Shown here piece by piece: positions 1 to 9,860 of a DNA stretch of 64,000 nucleotides. This stretch comes from Marivivens sp. GTDB taxonomy: Bacteria; Pseudomonadota; Alphaproteobacteria; Rhodobacterales; Rhodobacteraceae. The stretch spans positions 62,001 through 126,000 of the forward strand of contig JAEPMR010000001.1 in the NCBI GenBank assembly GCA_017643845.1, written 5' to 3'. Numbering within the stretch: the first letter of the stretch is position 1; every line of letters starts with the position of its first letter. Both the position numbers and the translations under genes were made by a program. The notes beneath the pieces are model-generated. The model did no database searches and had not been told where the DNA came from. It saw only the letters and a program-made list of their open reading frames with translations.

Positions 1-1
1 G

Positions 2-631
2 AAGCTGCCGCCCTTTATCGTCACGCTCGGCACGTGGCAGATCATTCTGGCCGCGAACTATATCTATTCGCGCAATGAAACGGTGCGCAGTCAGGATATC
101 GAACGCGACGCGCCTGCCTTGCAATTCTGGGGCGAGATCATCCGTTTCGGCGATGCGCGTGTGACGTATGGCGTCTTGTTCTTCCTCGCGATTGTGCTCG
201 TCATGGCCTACGTGCTGCGACACACCGCTTGGGGACGGCATGTCTATGCGGTGGGCGACGATGCCGAGGCCGCAGAACTGGCCGGTGTGAACACCAAGCG
301 CACATTGATTCAGGTGTATACGCTGGCAGGCTTCCTCTGCGGCTTGGCGGCTTGGGTCGCGATCGGGCGTTTTGGCGCGATCTCACCCGGTGCTTCGACA
401 GGTATGCAGGGCAACATCCAGTCCATCACGGCGGTCGTTATCGGGGGCATCTCGCTCTTTGGCGGGCGCGGCTCGATCATCGGTATGTTCCTTGGCGCAT
501 TGATCGTGGGTGTATTTGAAATGGGTCTCAGGATGGCGGGGGCGGATGCCCAGTGGACCTTCCTTTTGATTGGCGCCCTGATCATCGGCGCTGTGACTGT
601 GGACCAATGGATCAGAAAGGTATCGTCATGA
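2..631 (+). CDS. frcC: Sugar ABC transporter permease, FrcC/RbsC-type (5' end outside window)
   Basis: Frame 2 is open from the window edge (KLPPFIVTLGTWQII...). Contains GRHVYAVGDDAEAAELAGVNTKR and GGISLFGGRGSIIG, typical of RbsC/FrcC permeases. Overlaps an ATP-binding gene and a FrcK-like gene follows. Confidence 0.85.
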   Translation, partial: KLPPFIVTLGTWQIILAANYIYSRNETVRSQDIERDAPALQFWGEIIRFGDARVTYGVLFFLAIVLVMAYVLRHTAWGRHVYAVGDDAEAAELAGVNTKRTLIQVYTLAGFLCGLAAWVAIGRFGAISPGASTGMQGNIQSITAVVIGGISLFGGRGSIIGMFLGALIVGVFEMGLRMAGADAQWTFLLIGALIIGAVTVDQWIRKVSS

Positions 632-1404
632 GCGAAGATATCATCCTCAAGGCCAACAATCTGGTCAAACGCTATGGCCGCGTAGTGGCCCTCGACCACT
701 GCGACTTCGAACTGCGGCGCGGCGAGATCCTCGCAGTGATTGGCGACAACGGTGCGGGAAAATCAACGCTGATCAAGGCGCTTTCCGGCGCCATTCAGCC
801 GGACGACGGCGAGATCTTTCTGGAAGGAAAAAAGATCCATTTCGACAATCCCATCGCCGCACGTGAAGCCGGAATCGAGACGGTCTATCAGACGCTTGCC
901 GTCAGCCCTGCCCTGTCGATTGCCGATAACATGTTCATGGGGCGCGAAATCCGCGCCAAGGGTTTCATGGGTAAGTATCTGCGCAAGCTCGACCGCAAGG
1001 AAATGGAACGGTTTGCCCGCGAAAAGCTATCTGAACTGGGACTGATGACCATTCAGAACATCAATCAGGCAGTCGAAACCCTTTCGGGGGGTCAGCGGCA
1101 GGGTGTTGCGGTGGCGCGTGCTGCTGCTTTCGGTTCCAAGGTCATCATCCTCGACGAACCGACGGCAGCGCTGGGTGTGAAGGAAAGCCGCCGCGTGCTG
1201 GAATTGATCCAGGATGTCCGCGCGCGGGGCATCCCGATTATCCTGATCAGCCACAACATGCCGCATGTCTTTGAAGTTGCGGACCGCATTCACATTCATC
1301 GCCTCGGGCGGAGGCTTTGCGTCATCGACCCGAAGAGCCACAGCATGTCGGATGCGGTGGCGCTCATGACAGGTGCTAAGGAGCCGGAAGATGCTGCAGC
1401 CTGA
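628..1404 (+). CDS. frcA: Sugar ABC transporter ATP-binding protein, FrcA-type
   Basis: Walker A GDNGAGKST, signature LSGGQRQGVAVARA, Walker B VIILDEPTAAL. The ATGA overlap with frcC supports the start at 628 rather than 553. Confidence 0.88.
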   Translation: MSEDIILKANNLVKRYGRVVALDHCDFELRRGEILAVIGDNGAGKSTLIKALSGAIQPDDGEIFLEGKKIHFDNPIAAREAGIETVYQTLAVSPALSIADNMFMGREIRAKGFMGKYLRKLDRKEMERFAREKLSELGLMTIQNINQAVETLSGGQRQGVAVARAAAFGSKVIILDEPTAALGVKESRRVLELIQDVRARGIPIILISHNMPHVFEVADRIHIHRLGRRLCVIDPKSHSMSDAVALMTGAKEPEDAAA

Positions 1405-2050
1405 ACTTTTCAGATCGGCGGAATTCGCCGATCTGATCAAAAAGATCCTCGCCCTGCCCCGCACGGATGGCCGCCTGATGGTGGCCGTATCCGGTGCGCC
1501 TGCAAGCGGGAAATCCACCCTTGCAGAGTTCATAGCAAATTCGCTTTCAGCGGCGGGGCGGCAAGCGCGCTATGTGCCGATGGATGGCTTTCATTTGGAC
1601 AACCGCATTCTTGATGCTCGTGGGTTGCGCGCCCGCAAAGGCGCGCCCGAAACATTCGACGCAGACGGCTTCGTGGCCCTGATGCGTCGGATGAAACTGG
1701 GAGGCGATGTCGTCTATCCGATGTTCGATCGCAGTCGCGATCTGGCAGTTGCGGGCGCGGGTATCATCGAAGAAAGCACCGATATTGCTGTCGTTGAAGG
1801 CAATTACGTTCTGCAAAGTGAAGCGCCGTGGTCCGAGCTTGCCGATGTTTGGGACCTGTCGGTCTATCTTGACGTACCGGAAGAGACGCTTCGGCAGCGC
1901 TGCATCCAGCGTTGGCTCGACCATGACCACACGCCGGAAGCCGCGCGACTACGGGCCGAAGGCAATGACATGGTAAACGCCAAGCGGGTGATCGAAAACC
2001 GCCTCGCCGCCGATGTAACAATCCGTAGCGACGCTGTGCCTGCGAGCTAG
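1391..2050 (+). CDS. frcK: FrcK-like P-loop kinase / nucleoside-kinase family protein
   Basis: P-loop SGAPASGKSTLAEF; MDGFHLDNRILDARGLRARKGAPETFD is typical of the FrcK/PanK-like family. Follows frcCA as in the Sinorhizobium frcBCAK order. Confidence 0.75.
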   Translation: MLQPELFRSAEFADLIKKILALPRTDGRLMVAVSGAPASGKSTLAEFIANSLSAAGRQARYVPMDGFHLDNRILDARGLRARKGAPETFDADGFVALMRRMKLGGDVVYPMFDRSRDLAVAGAGIIEESTDIAVVEGNYVLQSEAPWSELADVWDLSVYLDVPEETLRQRCIQRWLDHDHTPEAARLRAEGNDMVNAKRVIENRLAADVTIRSDAVPAS

Positions 2051-3498
2051 GTAACCGCCCGGATTGCCGGGAACGCCGAGCGGAATTCCTGATAGGCGAG
2101 GTCGAAAGCTGGCTGGAGGGCCGCATCGGGCTCGATGACTTCGGCAATAGATGGCGGGGTCATAATTTCCTCAATCGGGGTGCCTTGGGTGGCGGCGATC
2201 GCAAGGCGTGCCGCTCCCAGGGCGGCACCGAATTCACCGCCCGCAGGAAGATGCAAGGGAAGACCGAGCACAGTTGCCAAAAGCTTGCGCCAATAGGCGG
2301 AGGCTCCACCTCCACCAATTATGAAAAGCGATTCAAACTGTGCGCCGGTCCCGCGCAAGGCTTCGAGGCTGTCGCGAAGGCCAAAAGAGACGCCCTCGAT
2401 CACGGCTTGGGTCATATCCGCCCGTGTGGTGCCTGCGGATAGCCCCGTGAAGCTGCCTCGTGCACCCGCATCATTATGCGGGGTCCGTTCGCCGGACAGA
2501 TAGGGCAGAAAGCGCACTTCGGAAGGAGGGCGCAGGCTGTCGCCCAAATCATTGGTCAAATCGGCAGGCGACTGCCCTGTAATGCGGGACAGCCAATTCA
2601 GGCTGTCGGTCGCGGACAGCATGACGCCCATCTGATACCAACGCTCGGGCACTGCATGACAGAACGTATGAACCGCGCTGGCGGGATCGGGCTGATAGCC
2701 GTCGCGCGCGGCAAGCAGGACGCCGGAGGTTCCGAGCGAGACAAAGCCCTGCCCTTCGGACATTGCCCCGATGCCGCAGGCGGCTGCCGCGTTATCTCCG
2801 GCCCCTCCTGCGATGGTCACAGCGCCTGAAAAGCCCCAGCGGGCGGCCAGCTCGTCTTTCAACATGCCCGCAGAGGCCGAACCTTCGACGAGCTCGGGCA
2901 TTTGATCGCGCCGCATAGACCCCGCCGCTAACAGGCGTTCAGACCAGTTTCGCGCGCCCAGGTCGAGCCAAGAAGTGCCTGCGCTATCAGACATATCCGC
3001 GACGTACTGCCCTGTGAGGAAAAAGTTCAGATAGGCTGCGGGCAGCAGCACCTTTGCGACCTGATCATAGATTTCAGGCTCGTTCTGGCGCACCCATTCG
3101 AGCTTGGGCGCGGTGAAACCCGGAAAGACGATATTTCCCGACAAGGCGCGGACATCCGGGGCTGCATCAAGGACGCTGGCCTCATGATGCGCGCGGGTAT
3201 CATTCCACAGGATACAGGGACGAAGCACAGTGCCAGATGCATCAAGCAGGGTCGCGCCATGCATGTGACCGGCGACACCTATGCCGCTCACATCGGCAAA
3301 TTCACTATGGCGCTGGCGGAGCTCGTCCATGACTCCTTCGAGAGCTACGATCCAGTCAGCAGGGTTCTGCTCAGACCAACCGCTGTGGGGGTGGGAGACC
3401 TCGTAGTGCCGCTCGGTCGCGCCGATCGGCGTGCCGTCATCGGCAACCAAGAGCGCACGCAGACCCGAGGTGCCCAGATCCAATCCCAAATAGCTCAT
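2047..3498 (-). CDS. xylB: Xylulokinase (FGGY family)
   Basis: N-terminal MSYLGLDLGTSGLRALLV; WSEQNPADW; GVAGHMHGATLLD; C-terminal FGYK domain GGGGASAYWRKLLA. Confidence 0.9.
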   Translation of the reverse strand: MSYLGLDLGTSGLRALLVADDGTPIGATERHYEVSHPHSGWSEQNPADWIVALEGVMDELRQRHSEFADVSGIGVAGHMHGATLLDASGTVLRPCILWNDTRAHHEASVLDAAPDVRALSGNIVFPGFTAPKLEWVRQNEPEIYDQVAKVLLPAAYLNFFLTGQYVADMSDSAGTSWLDLGARNWSERLLAAGSMRRDQMPELVEGSASAGMLKDELAARWGFSGAVTIAGGAGDNAAAACGIGAMSEGQGFVSLGTSGVLLAARDGYQPDPASAVHTFCHAVPERWYQMGVMLSATDSLNWLSRITGQSPADLTNDLGDSLRPPSEVRFLPYLSGERTPHNDAGARGSFTGLSAGTTRADMTQAVIEGVSFGLRDSLEALRGTGAQFESLFIIGGGGASAYWRKLLATVLGLPLHLPAGGEFGAALGAARLAIAATQGTPIEEIMTPPSIAEVIEPDAALQPAFDLAYQEFRSAFPAIRAVT

Positions 3499-3564
3499 GC
3501 CGGCCGCTCCCGCTTGTGGTTTCGGGAACCTTACTAGCGGCTCCGGCGGGAAGGTCCAAGCAGC

Positions 3565-4683
3565 CTAGGCACCCAGCGGGGCCAAACGGTCACTTGCATA
3601 GTCAGAAAAGCCCCAACGGGCGACCAGTGCACGAACGCGCTCTTTCTGGTCTGGCGTCAGTGGTTCAGCAGCAATGGTGTTTTCCCCTGCGCTGCCAGAA
3701 TGGGCATCCTTGTCGAACCCGTGCAGGGCGACCTCCAAATGGCGCGCATCAATGCCGCAGCTTTCCATAAGAAGCGTGGTTTGCGCCCGTCGATTTGCCG
3801 TCAGATCGTCGTAATGAAGCGGCTCGACTCGCATGCCGCCATCGGAGGCTCGCGAATAGGCCTGCATCCGCAGGAGCCAACCGAGCGTCATCAGCTCCAG
3901 CCCGCCAATCGTCTCATCCGCTTCGAAATAGGTTTTCAGGATGGTATCGGGGGAGGCAATTGTCGACATGTTGAAAACCATGCCCCACTCCGGTGACCCG
4001 CGGGGCAGTTCCGTCGTGCCGAGAATGCGCTGGGCAAACCGGTAGAGCGAGTTCACATAGCCAACGCAGTCCCGATAAAGAAAGACCGCCCGCGCTTCGG
4101 GAAGTGCGGCAACATAGGAGGGCGCCTGCACGATCATTTCGCTGCGGGGTTTCAGCACGATGGTATCAGGGGACAAGCCGGCAGGCGGACGGCATGTCAG
4201 GCGGATGCAGGCAGCAATCAGTTCCTGCAGTGGCGCGTCGCCAAGTTCCGCACGAGCGAAGGCAAGATTTGTGAACCAATCTGGCTCGGAGAGGCTCCAC
4301 ACACCCGGAATCTGCGCAAATATCCGAGAGGCGAGCGTCGATCCACAACGGCCGGTAGACATCAGAATCGCAAGGTTTTTCACCGCAGGCACGCACGCTG
4401 CCAAGGCGGGCAACGCATCAAAAGGCACGGTGGCGACCCGCTGTGCATGCTGAAATTGCGCGGCGTAGACAAAGGGCGCCTCTGCAAGATCGAGACCTTC
4501 AGGAAGCTCAACAAAAACCGCCAGCCTTTCCGCAGTATCGAGGCAGTAGAGCGACCAGTTCGGCCCCAATACAATTTCATCCCCTGCCGTTTCAACAGGA
4601 CCGAGCGAAAATTGCGCAAGCGCGCGGGGATCGACAGGGTGATCCTCTTGGCGACCTAAAATCATGGCGATAGATGCTGTCAT
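3565..4683 (-). CDS. Sulfotransferase-like P-loop protein
   Basis: AILMSTGRCGSTLASRIFAQIPGVWSLSEPD resembles the PAPS-binding P-loop of sulfotransferases; later AVFLYRDCVGYVNSLYRF. Start chosen at the internal ATG (MTASIAMILG). Confidence 0.6.
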   Translation of the reverse strand: MTASIAMILGRQEDHPVDPRALAQFSLGPVETAGDEIVLGPNWSLYCLDTAERLAVFVELPEGLDLAEAPFVYAAQFQHAQRVATVPFDALPALAACVPAVKNLAILMSTGRCGSTLASRIFAQIPGVWSLSEPDWFTNLAFARAELGDAPLQELIAACIRLTCRPPAGLSPDTIVLKPRSEMIVQAPSYVAALPEARAVFLYRDCVGYVNSLYRFAQRILGTTELPRGSPEWGMVFNMSTIASPDTILKTYFEADETIGGLELMTLGWLLRMQAYSRASDGGMRVEPLHYDDLTANRRAQTTLLMESCGIDARHLEVALHGFDKDAHSGSAGENTIAAEPLTPDQKERVRALVARWGFSDYASDRLAPLGA

Positions 4684-4754
4684 ATCAAACCTAATGGAAA
4701 TAGCGCCCGAAAACACTACCACAGGTTGTTACCAGCACCTACGGATATGTGACG

Positions 4755-5465
4755 CTAATCAGTGGCCTTTGCCGCCCACAGCGCACCACGGCGGACGATT
4801 TCGGTGACTTGCGGCACTTTCAGATCATCCAGTTCATGCCCGATGGAGCAATAGAACACGCGCCCCTGATCCCAGCGCCGCTTCCACACAACGGGGATCA
4901 CCGTGCCTTCGATCCACCAGAGATGCTCACCGCTGAAGGTGGTGGTGGCGAGCACTTCGTTGGAGGGATCAACCAGCATGTAATATTGTTCGGACCGCAG
5001 GCGGAAGCTTTTGATCCCTTCGACGATCGGATCGGCAGGGCGGGTGATCGTCACGTCATAATCGATATAATCCTCGACCGGCTGAAGGTTGTCCGGCCAG
5101 CCAGGGGGATGGGCGACGAACTGACCGCCGATCAGGAAGTGATAGGTCGGTCGATCGCGGAAGGCGTCGCCCATGTGCCCATGCCAGCCTGCGATGCCGC
5201 AGCCGTTGGAAATGAGCTGCAGAAGGCCGTCCTCCTGCGGCTTGGTCATGTTACCAAACTCGACCTGATGGCCGGATCGGGCGGAGGACCAGATCGGCGT
5301 GATCAGATCGAGATCGGCAAGGCGCTCGGGCTCTTCCAGCGGCTCCAGCGTGTCATAGACATCGACCTCAAAGCCATTGTCGCGCAGAAGTGCCTCATAC
5401 CAGTCGCTGAATGTTGTGGGGGTATGGCCTTCCCAGCCGCCGACGAAAAGTGCTGCCTTCTTCAT
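4755..5465 (-). CDS. ThuA domain-containing protein
   Basis: FVGGWEGHTPTTFSDWY, GIAGWHGHMGDAF, GRVFYCSIGHELDDL are ThuA-family motifs. Confidence 0.82.
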   Translation of the reverse strand: MKKAALFVGGWEGHTPTTFSDWYEALLRDNGFEVDVYDTLEPLEEPERLADLDLITPIWSSARSGHQVEFGNMTKPQEDGLLQLISNGCGIAGWHGHMGDAFRDRPTYHFLIGGQFVAHPPGWPDNLQPVEDYIDYDVTITRPADPIVEGIKSFRLRSEQYYMLVDPSNEVLATTTFSGEHLWWIEGTVIPVVWKRRWDQGRVFYCSIGHELDDLKVPQVTEIVRRGALWAAKATD

Positions 5466-6331
5466 GGCGTGTCCTTCCTCATGAAATTCAGGATCGAAGC
5501 CATATCGCGCGCGGCATAGCCTGCGGCTTCGGCTTCCTTGAGCTTGTCCAACGTCACCATGCCCTGCGGCATCGCGACACCGAAATGCTGCGCGAGCGCT
5601 GCGGTGACTTCCATGTCCTTGCGGGCCAAAGCGACGGTGAAGGTCACGTCATGCGCGGCCTCATCGAGGTAAAGCGGGCGGCGGTATTTCAGCATCGGGG
5701 CGGCGGCGGCGGAGTTTTCGATCACGTCGAAGGCGCGGGCGGCGTCGATGCCTGCGGCCTCTGCCAATGTGAGCGCCTCGGCCAAAGTCTGATTGATGCC
5801 GTGGATCAGAGAATTTACGGCCAGCTTCATTACCGATCCGGCAGCTGGAGACCCGAGGCAGATCGTGCCTTTTCCCATTGCCGCGAACAGCGCTGCGAGG
5901 GGCGCGGCTTCCTCATCAGTGCATCCCGCCATGATCAGGAGTGCGCCATCGGCGGCGGCTTGCGTCGCACCGGAGACGGGCGCGTCGATCACCCGCACGC
6001 CCTTGGGTGCTGCGGCGATGAGCGCATTAATATGATCTGGGCTCATCGTGCCCATTTCGATGCAGATACGCGGGCCACCCGCCGCAAAAAGGCCATCCGG
6101 CCCGATGTGAACGGCCTCCGATGACGGGTCATCGGCCAGCATGGTCACGACGACATCGCTTGCTTCGGCCAAGGCCTTGGGGGTTAGAGCATGAGCGCAG
6201 CCGATCTCGTGGGCCAGCTGCGCCGCTTTATCAGATGAACGGTTCCAAACGGTCAGCTCGAAACCCGCCGCCGCGATATTGGCTGCCATATGCCGCCCCA
6301 TGCGGCCCAGTCCGGCAAAGCCAATCCGCAT
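5462..6331 (-). CDS. NAD(P)-dependent oxidoreductase, 3-hydroxyisobutyrate dehydrogenase family
   Basis: N-terminal MRIGFAGLGRMGRHMAANI; VIDAPVSGATQAAADGALLIMAGC; GSVMKLAVNSLI. Confidence 0.88.
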   Translation of the reverse strand: MRIGFAGLGRMGRHMAANIAAAGFELTVWNRSSDKAAQLAHEIGCAHALTPKALAEASDVVVTMLADDPSSEAVHIGPDGLFAAGGPRICIEMGTMSPDHINALIAAAPKGVRVIDAPVSGATQAAADGALLIMAGCTDEEAAPLAALFAAMGKGTICLGSPAAGSVMKLAVNSLIHGINQTLAEALTLAEAAGIDAARAFDVIENSAAAAPMLKYRRPLYLDEAAHDVTFTVALARKDMEVTAALAQHFGVAMPQGMVTLDKLKEAEAAGYAARDMASILNFMRKDTP

Positions 6332-7843
6332 TTAGGCCACCTTGTCTGAAACGATCCCCGAAATGGCCTGAACAAGCGAATCTTCGGTCACTTCCTCGGC
6401 CGTGAACTCGCGCATGACCTGCCCGTGATACATGGCGACGATCCTGTCGGAGACATGCAGCACTTCAGGCATTTCGGAGCTGATCACGATCACCGCATAG
6501 CCCTGCTTTGCCAGTTCGCGGATCAGGTTGTGAATCTCGGATTTGCTGCCAACGTCAATGCCGCGGGTCGGTTCATCCACGATCAGCACGTTGGGCTTCA
6601 TCGAGAGCCATTTGCCGATGACGATCTTCTGCTGGTTACCCCCCGACAAGTTGCCGACGGTCTGACGCCAACTGGGAGAGCGGATATCGAGCCGGTCGCG
6701 ATACTGGTCATAGATCGCGATCTCTGCGCCGTCAGAAACGAACGGGCCAGCGGTCAGGTCATCGACCTGCAGCAGCGTCATGTTATCGCGGCAGTTCATT
6801 CCAAGCACGAGGCCCTGCCCCTTGCGGTCCTCGGGCACGAGCGAGATGCCATGCCGGATCGCCTCGACAGGCGAATTGATTTTGACTTCCTGCCCTTCGA
6901 GGAAAATGCTGCCCGCATCCGCATCGCGAAGGCCAAAAATCGTTTCTGCGATCTCCGTCCGGCCAGCGCCGACCAGCCCGTAGAAGCCGACAACCTCGCC
7001 ACGGTGAACCTTGAAGCTCACGTCTTTGTAAAGGTTGCCGCAAGTCAGACCGCGCACTTCAAGCGCTACTTCGCCCAATTCGGGCGCTTCGACATTGCGG
7101 GTCAGATCGAGGCTGCGCCCGATCATCAGCTTGGTGACTTCATCCTCGTTGGTGTCCTTGGTCAACAAGGTACCGCGATACTGACCATCTCGCAGAACGC
7201 TGATCCGGTCGGAGATTTTGAAAATCTCCTCCATACGGTGGGAGATATAGATGATGCCGACGCCCTGCTTTTGCAGATCTTCGATCACATCAAAGAGCAC
7301 GACCTTTTCCGCGTCGGTAAGCGATGCGGTCGGCTCGTCAAAAATCACCGCTTTTGCGTCTACAGTCAGGGCGCGGGCGATCTCGACCATTTGCTGGTTA
7401 GCAATCGACAGATCGCCAACACGCGTTTTCGCGTTGAAGCCTACGTTCAGCTTGCCGAGGATCGCATCCGTTTCTTTATAGAGCGCATCCCAATCGACAC
7501 GGCCGAAGGATTTGCGCGGCAATTCACCAAGGAAGATGTTTTCCGCCACGCTCAATTCGTCCGCCAGCGAAAGCTCCTGGTGGATGAAGACCACGCCTTT
7601 GCCTTTCGCCTGAAGCGGTGAGTGCATCACCGTTTCCTGCTCTTCGATGTAGATGGTGCCTTCGTTTGGCTGGTAGATGCCGCCCAAAACCTTCATCAGG
7701 GTCGATTTACCGGCACCATTCTCGCCCATGAGAGCGTGAACTTCGCCTGGGATGACTTCGAAAGACACGCCGTCAAGCGCCCGTACGCCGGGGAAAGCTT
7801 TGACAATGTTTTCGAGGCGGAGAGCTGGTTTCGTATCACTCAT
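6332..7843 (-). CDS. Sugar ABC transporter ATP-binding protein, two-domain RbsA/MglA type
   Basis: GENGAGKSTLMKVLGG, IFDEPTASLT, second domain VGAGRTEIAETIFGL, LSGGNQQKIVIGKWL, VDEPTRGIDVGSK. Confidence 0.93.
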   Translation of the reverse strand: MSDTKPALRLENIVKAFPGVRALDGVSFEVIPGEVHALMGENGAGKSTLMKVLGGIYQPNEGTIYIEEQETVMHSPLQAKGKGVVFIHQELSLADELSVAENIFLGELPRKSFGRVDWDALYKETDAILGKLNVGFNAKTRVGDLSIANQQMVEIARALTVDAKAVIFDEPTASLTDAEKVVLFDVIEDLQKQGVGIIYISHRMEEIFKISDRISVLRDGQYRGTLLTKDTNEDEVTKLMIGRSLDLTRNVEAPELGEVALEVRGLTCGNLYKDVSFKVHRGEVVGFYGLVGAGRTEIAETIFGLRDADAGSIFLEGQEVKINSPVEAIRHGISLVPEDRKGQGLVLGMNCRDNMTLLQVDDLTAGPFVSDGAEIAIYDQYRDRLDIRSPSWRQTVGNLSGGNQQKIVIGKWLSMKPNVLIVDEPTRGIDVGSKSEIHNLIRELAKQGYAVIVISSEMPEVLHVSDRIVAMYHGQVMREFTAEEVTEDSLVQAISGIVSDKVA

Positions 7844-8841
7844 GTCTTCAACTCCTCTTTGCCTTTCGCGTTCAGCTGACGGTCAAGGAACAGAACCGCG
7901 ATCAGGATCAGACCGATGACAAGGTTCACCGTTTCGGTATCGGCCCCGATATGGCCGAGCCCCTTGCGCAATAGCTGGATGGCAATGACCCCGCCCAAGG
8001 TCGAGATGATCGACCCATAGCCGCCGGTCAGTTTGGTGCCGCCCAGAACAACAGCCGTAATCGCCCAGAGTTCGTAGAGCATACCGTCGTTCGGATTTAC
8101 CGAACCAGACTCGGAGTAGAACACCACCGCGCTGAGTGCAGCAAGGAAACCGATCAGCATGAAGTTGATCAGGAAGTGAGGTCCGACGCGGATACCGGCG
8201 TTCACCGCCGCTTCGCGGTTGTTGCCGATGGCGTAGGCGTTGCGACCATGGACGGTCTTGTTCATTACGAACCACAGCACCACCACCACAGCAGCAAGGA
8301 ACCATGTCGCGGTGTGCAATCCGAGGAATTGCGCCTCTGCAAAATCCACAAGCGTCCAGTTCAGATGGGAGGTAGGCTGCTCGCCATTATACATGAAGAC
8401 CAAGCCACGGAAGCCGAGCATGGAGCCGAGTGTCACGATGAAGGCATCGACACCGGTTTTCCAGACGATGAAGCCGTTGACCGCTCCGAGGATCACGCCG
8501 GTCATCAGCGCAAGCGCCCAGCCAACGAAGATGACGCCATCGCCAAGGCCGGCAAAGATAGGCCATGTCATCGAGTCGAGCAGGACAATCGCACTCAGCG
8601 CGAAGGTGGCCCCGACGCTGAGGTCGATATTGCCGTTGACCATGATGATGGTCATGCCAAGCGCGATGATCCCGATGGGCGCGGACTGCTTGAGAAGCAG
8701 CAGCATGTTATCGAAGTCCATGAAGGCCTTTTCCGATAGGGAAAGGAATTCACCCGCGACCGAGAAGAAGATCAGCTCGACCACGATAAAGGCCCAGATG
8801 GCGCCCTGTTTGATCAGGTTTGCCCGTGTTTCGCTATTCAT
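7840..8841 (-). CDS. Sugar ABC transporter permease, RbsC type
   Basis: VNGNIDLSVGATFALSAIV, GRNAYAIGNNREAAVNAGI, VVLGGTKLTGGYGS. Start at MNSETRANL, immediately after the preceding permease gene. Confidence 0.9.
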   Translation of the reverse strand: MNSETRANLIKQGAIWAFIVVELIFFSVAGEFLSLSEKAFMDFDNMLLLLKQSAPIGIIALGMTIIMVNGNIDLSVGATFALSAIVLLDSMTWPIFAGLGDGVIFVGWALALMTGVILGAVNGFIVWKTGVDAFIVTLGSMLGFRGLVFMYNGEQPTSHLNWTLVDFAEAQFLGLHTATWFLAAVVVVLWFVMNKTVHGRNAYAIGNNREAAVNAGIRVGPHFLINFMLIGFLAALSAVVFYSESGSVNPNDGMLYELWAITAVVLGGTKLTGGYGSIISTLGGVIAIQLLRKGLGHIGADTETVNLVIGLILIAVLFLDRQLNAKGKEELKT

Positions 8842-8852
8842 AACCCTCTCCC

Positions 8853-9827
8853 TCAGGCAATCGGTGACAACAGGCGGCCACGCTTCGCAGCGATGTCGAG
8901 CCACACGGCGAGGATAATGATCACCCAAGTCACGACGTACTGGACGTAGAACTCGAGGCCGACCAGCAGCAGTCCGTTCTGGATGAAGCCCAGGATCAGC
9001 ACGCCGATCACGGTTTTGAATACCGTTCCAGAGCCACCCAAGAGCGATGCACCACCGAGGATAACAGCGGCGAGCACTTCAAGCTCCATGCCCTGTCCCA
9101 CGGTGTTCTGACTGCCGAGCGAGCGGCTCGCCTGAATGAGACCAGCAGTCGCAACGCAAAACGCAGAGATCATGTAGGTCATGAACACGACGCGCGCACG
9201 CGGGATGCCGGAGAATGTCGCAGCGGTGCCGTTGCCGCCCACCGCGTATACCTTCCGGCCAAAGGGTGTCCGGGTCAGGATGATCGAAAGGATAATCGCC
9301 AGCACTACGAACATGACGATCGGCACCGGAATGCCCGCGACGGAGCCTTGGCCGAATACGCTGAACCAGGTGCCCTCTTTGTCAGCGATATCCATGTTCT
9401 TGCCGCCCGAATAAGTCAGGGTCAGGCCGTGGATGGCGGAGAGCATGCCCAAGGTCACAATCAATGAATTGAGCTTCAGATACCCTACCAAGAAGCCGAT
9501 AAAGGCACCGAGGCAGAGCGTCATCGCAAACATGGCCGGGATCGCCATCGTCGGGCCGATTTTGTCATGGAGGTCCAAAACGACGATGGTGGAGAATGAC
9601 ATCATCGACCCCACAGAGAGGTCGAGGTTGCCGCCGATCACGACGAAAGTGACGCCCAATGCCATCACACCGAGGATAGCGGACGACCGGATCACGCCAA
9701 AGACGTTATCAACAGCCAAAAATCGCTCGTTCGCGATCGCGAAACCGATCATGAACAGCACGAAAGCCACCAAAATCCCCTGTCGAGCCAATAGCCCGCC
9801 AATAGATTTCTTTGTCAGCTCAGCCAT
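8853..9827 (-). CDS. Sugar ABC transporter permease, RbsC type
   Basis: IGGNLDLSVGSMMSFSTIVV, FGRKVYAVGGNGTAATFSGI, VILGGASLLGGSGTV. Confidence 0.9.
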   Translation of the reverse strand: MAELTKKSIGGLLARQGILVAFVLFMIGFAIANERFLAVDNVFGVIRSSAILGVMALGVTFVVIGGNLDLSVGSMMSFSTIVVLDLHDKIGPTMAIPAMFAMTLCLGAFIGFLVGYLKLNSLIVTLGMLSAIHGLTLTYSGGKNMDIADKEGTWFSVFGQGSVAGIPVPIVMFVVLAIILSIILTRTPFGRKVYAVGGNGTAATFSGIPRARVVFMTYMISAFCVATAGLIQASRSLGSQNTVGQGMELEVLAAVILGGASLLGGSGTVFKTVIGVLILGFIQNGLLLVGLEFYVQYVVTWVIIILAVWLDIAAKRGRLLSPIA

Positions 9828-9860
9828 GAAATCTTCCCTCCTCCCGATTGGCCTGTCAGA

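Noticed and set aside
6425-7621. 398-aa plus-strand ORF opposite the RbsA-type ATPase gene
   Set aside because: Antisense to a clear two-domain ABC ATPase; no family motif.
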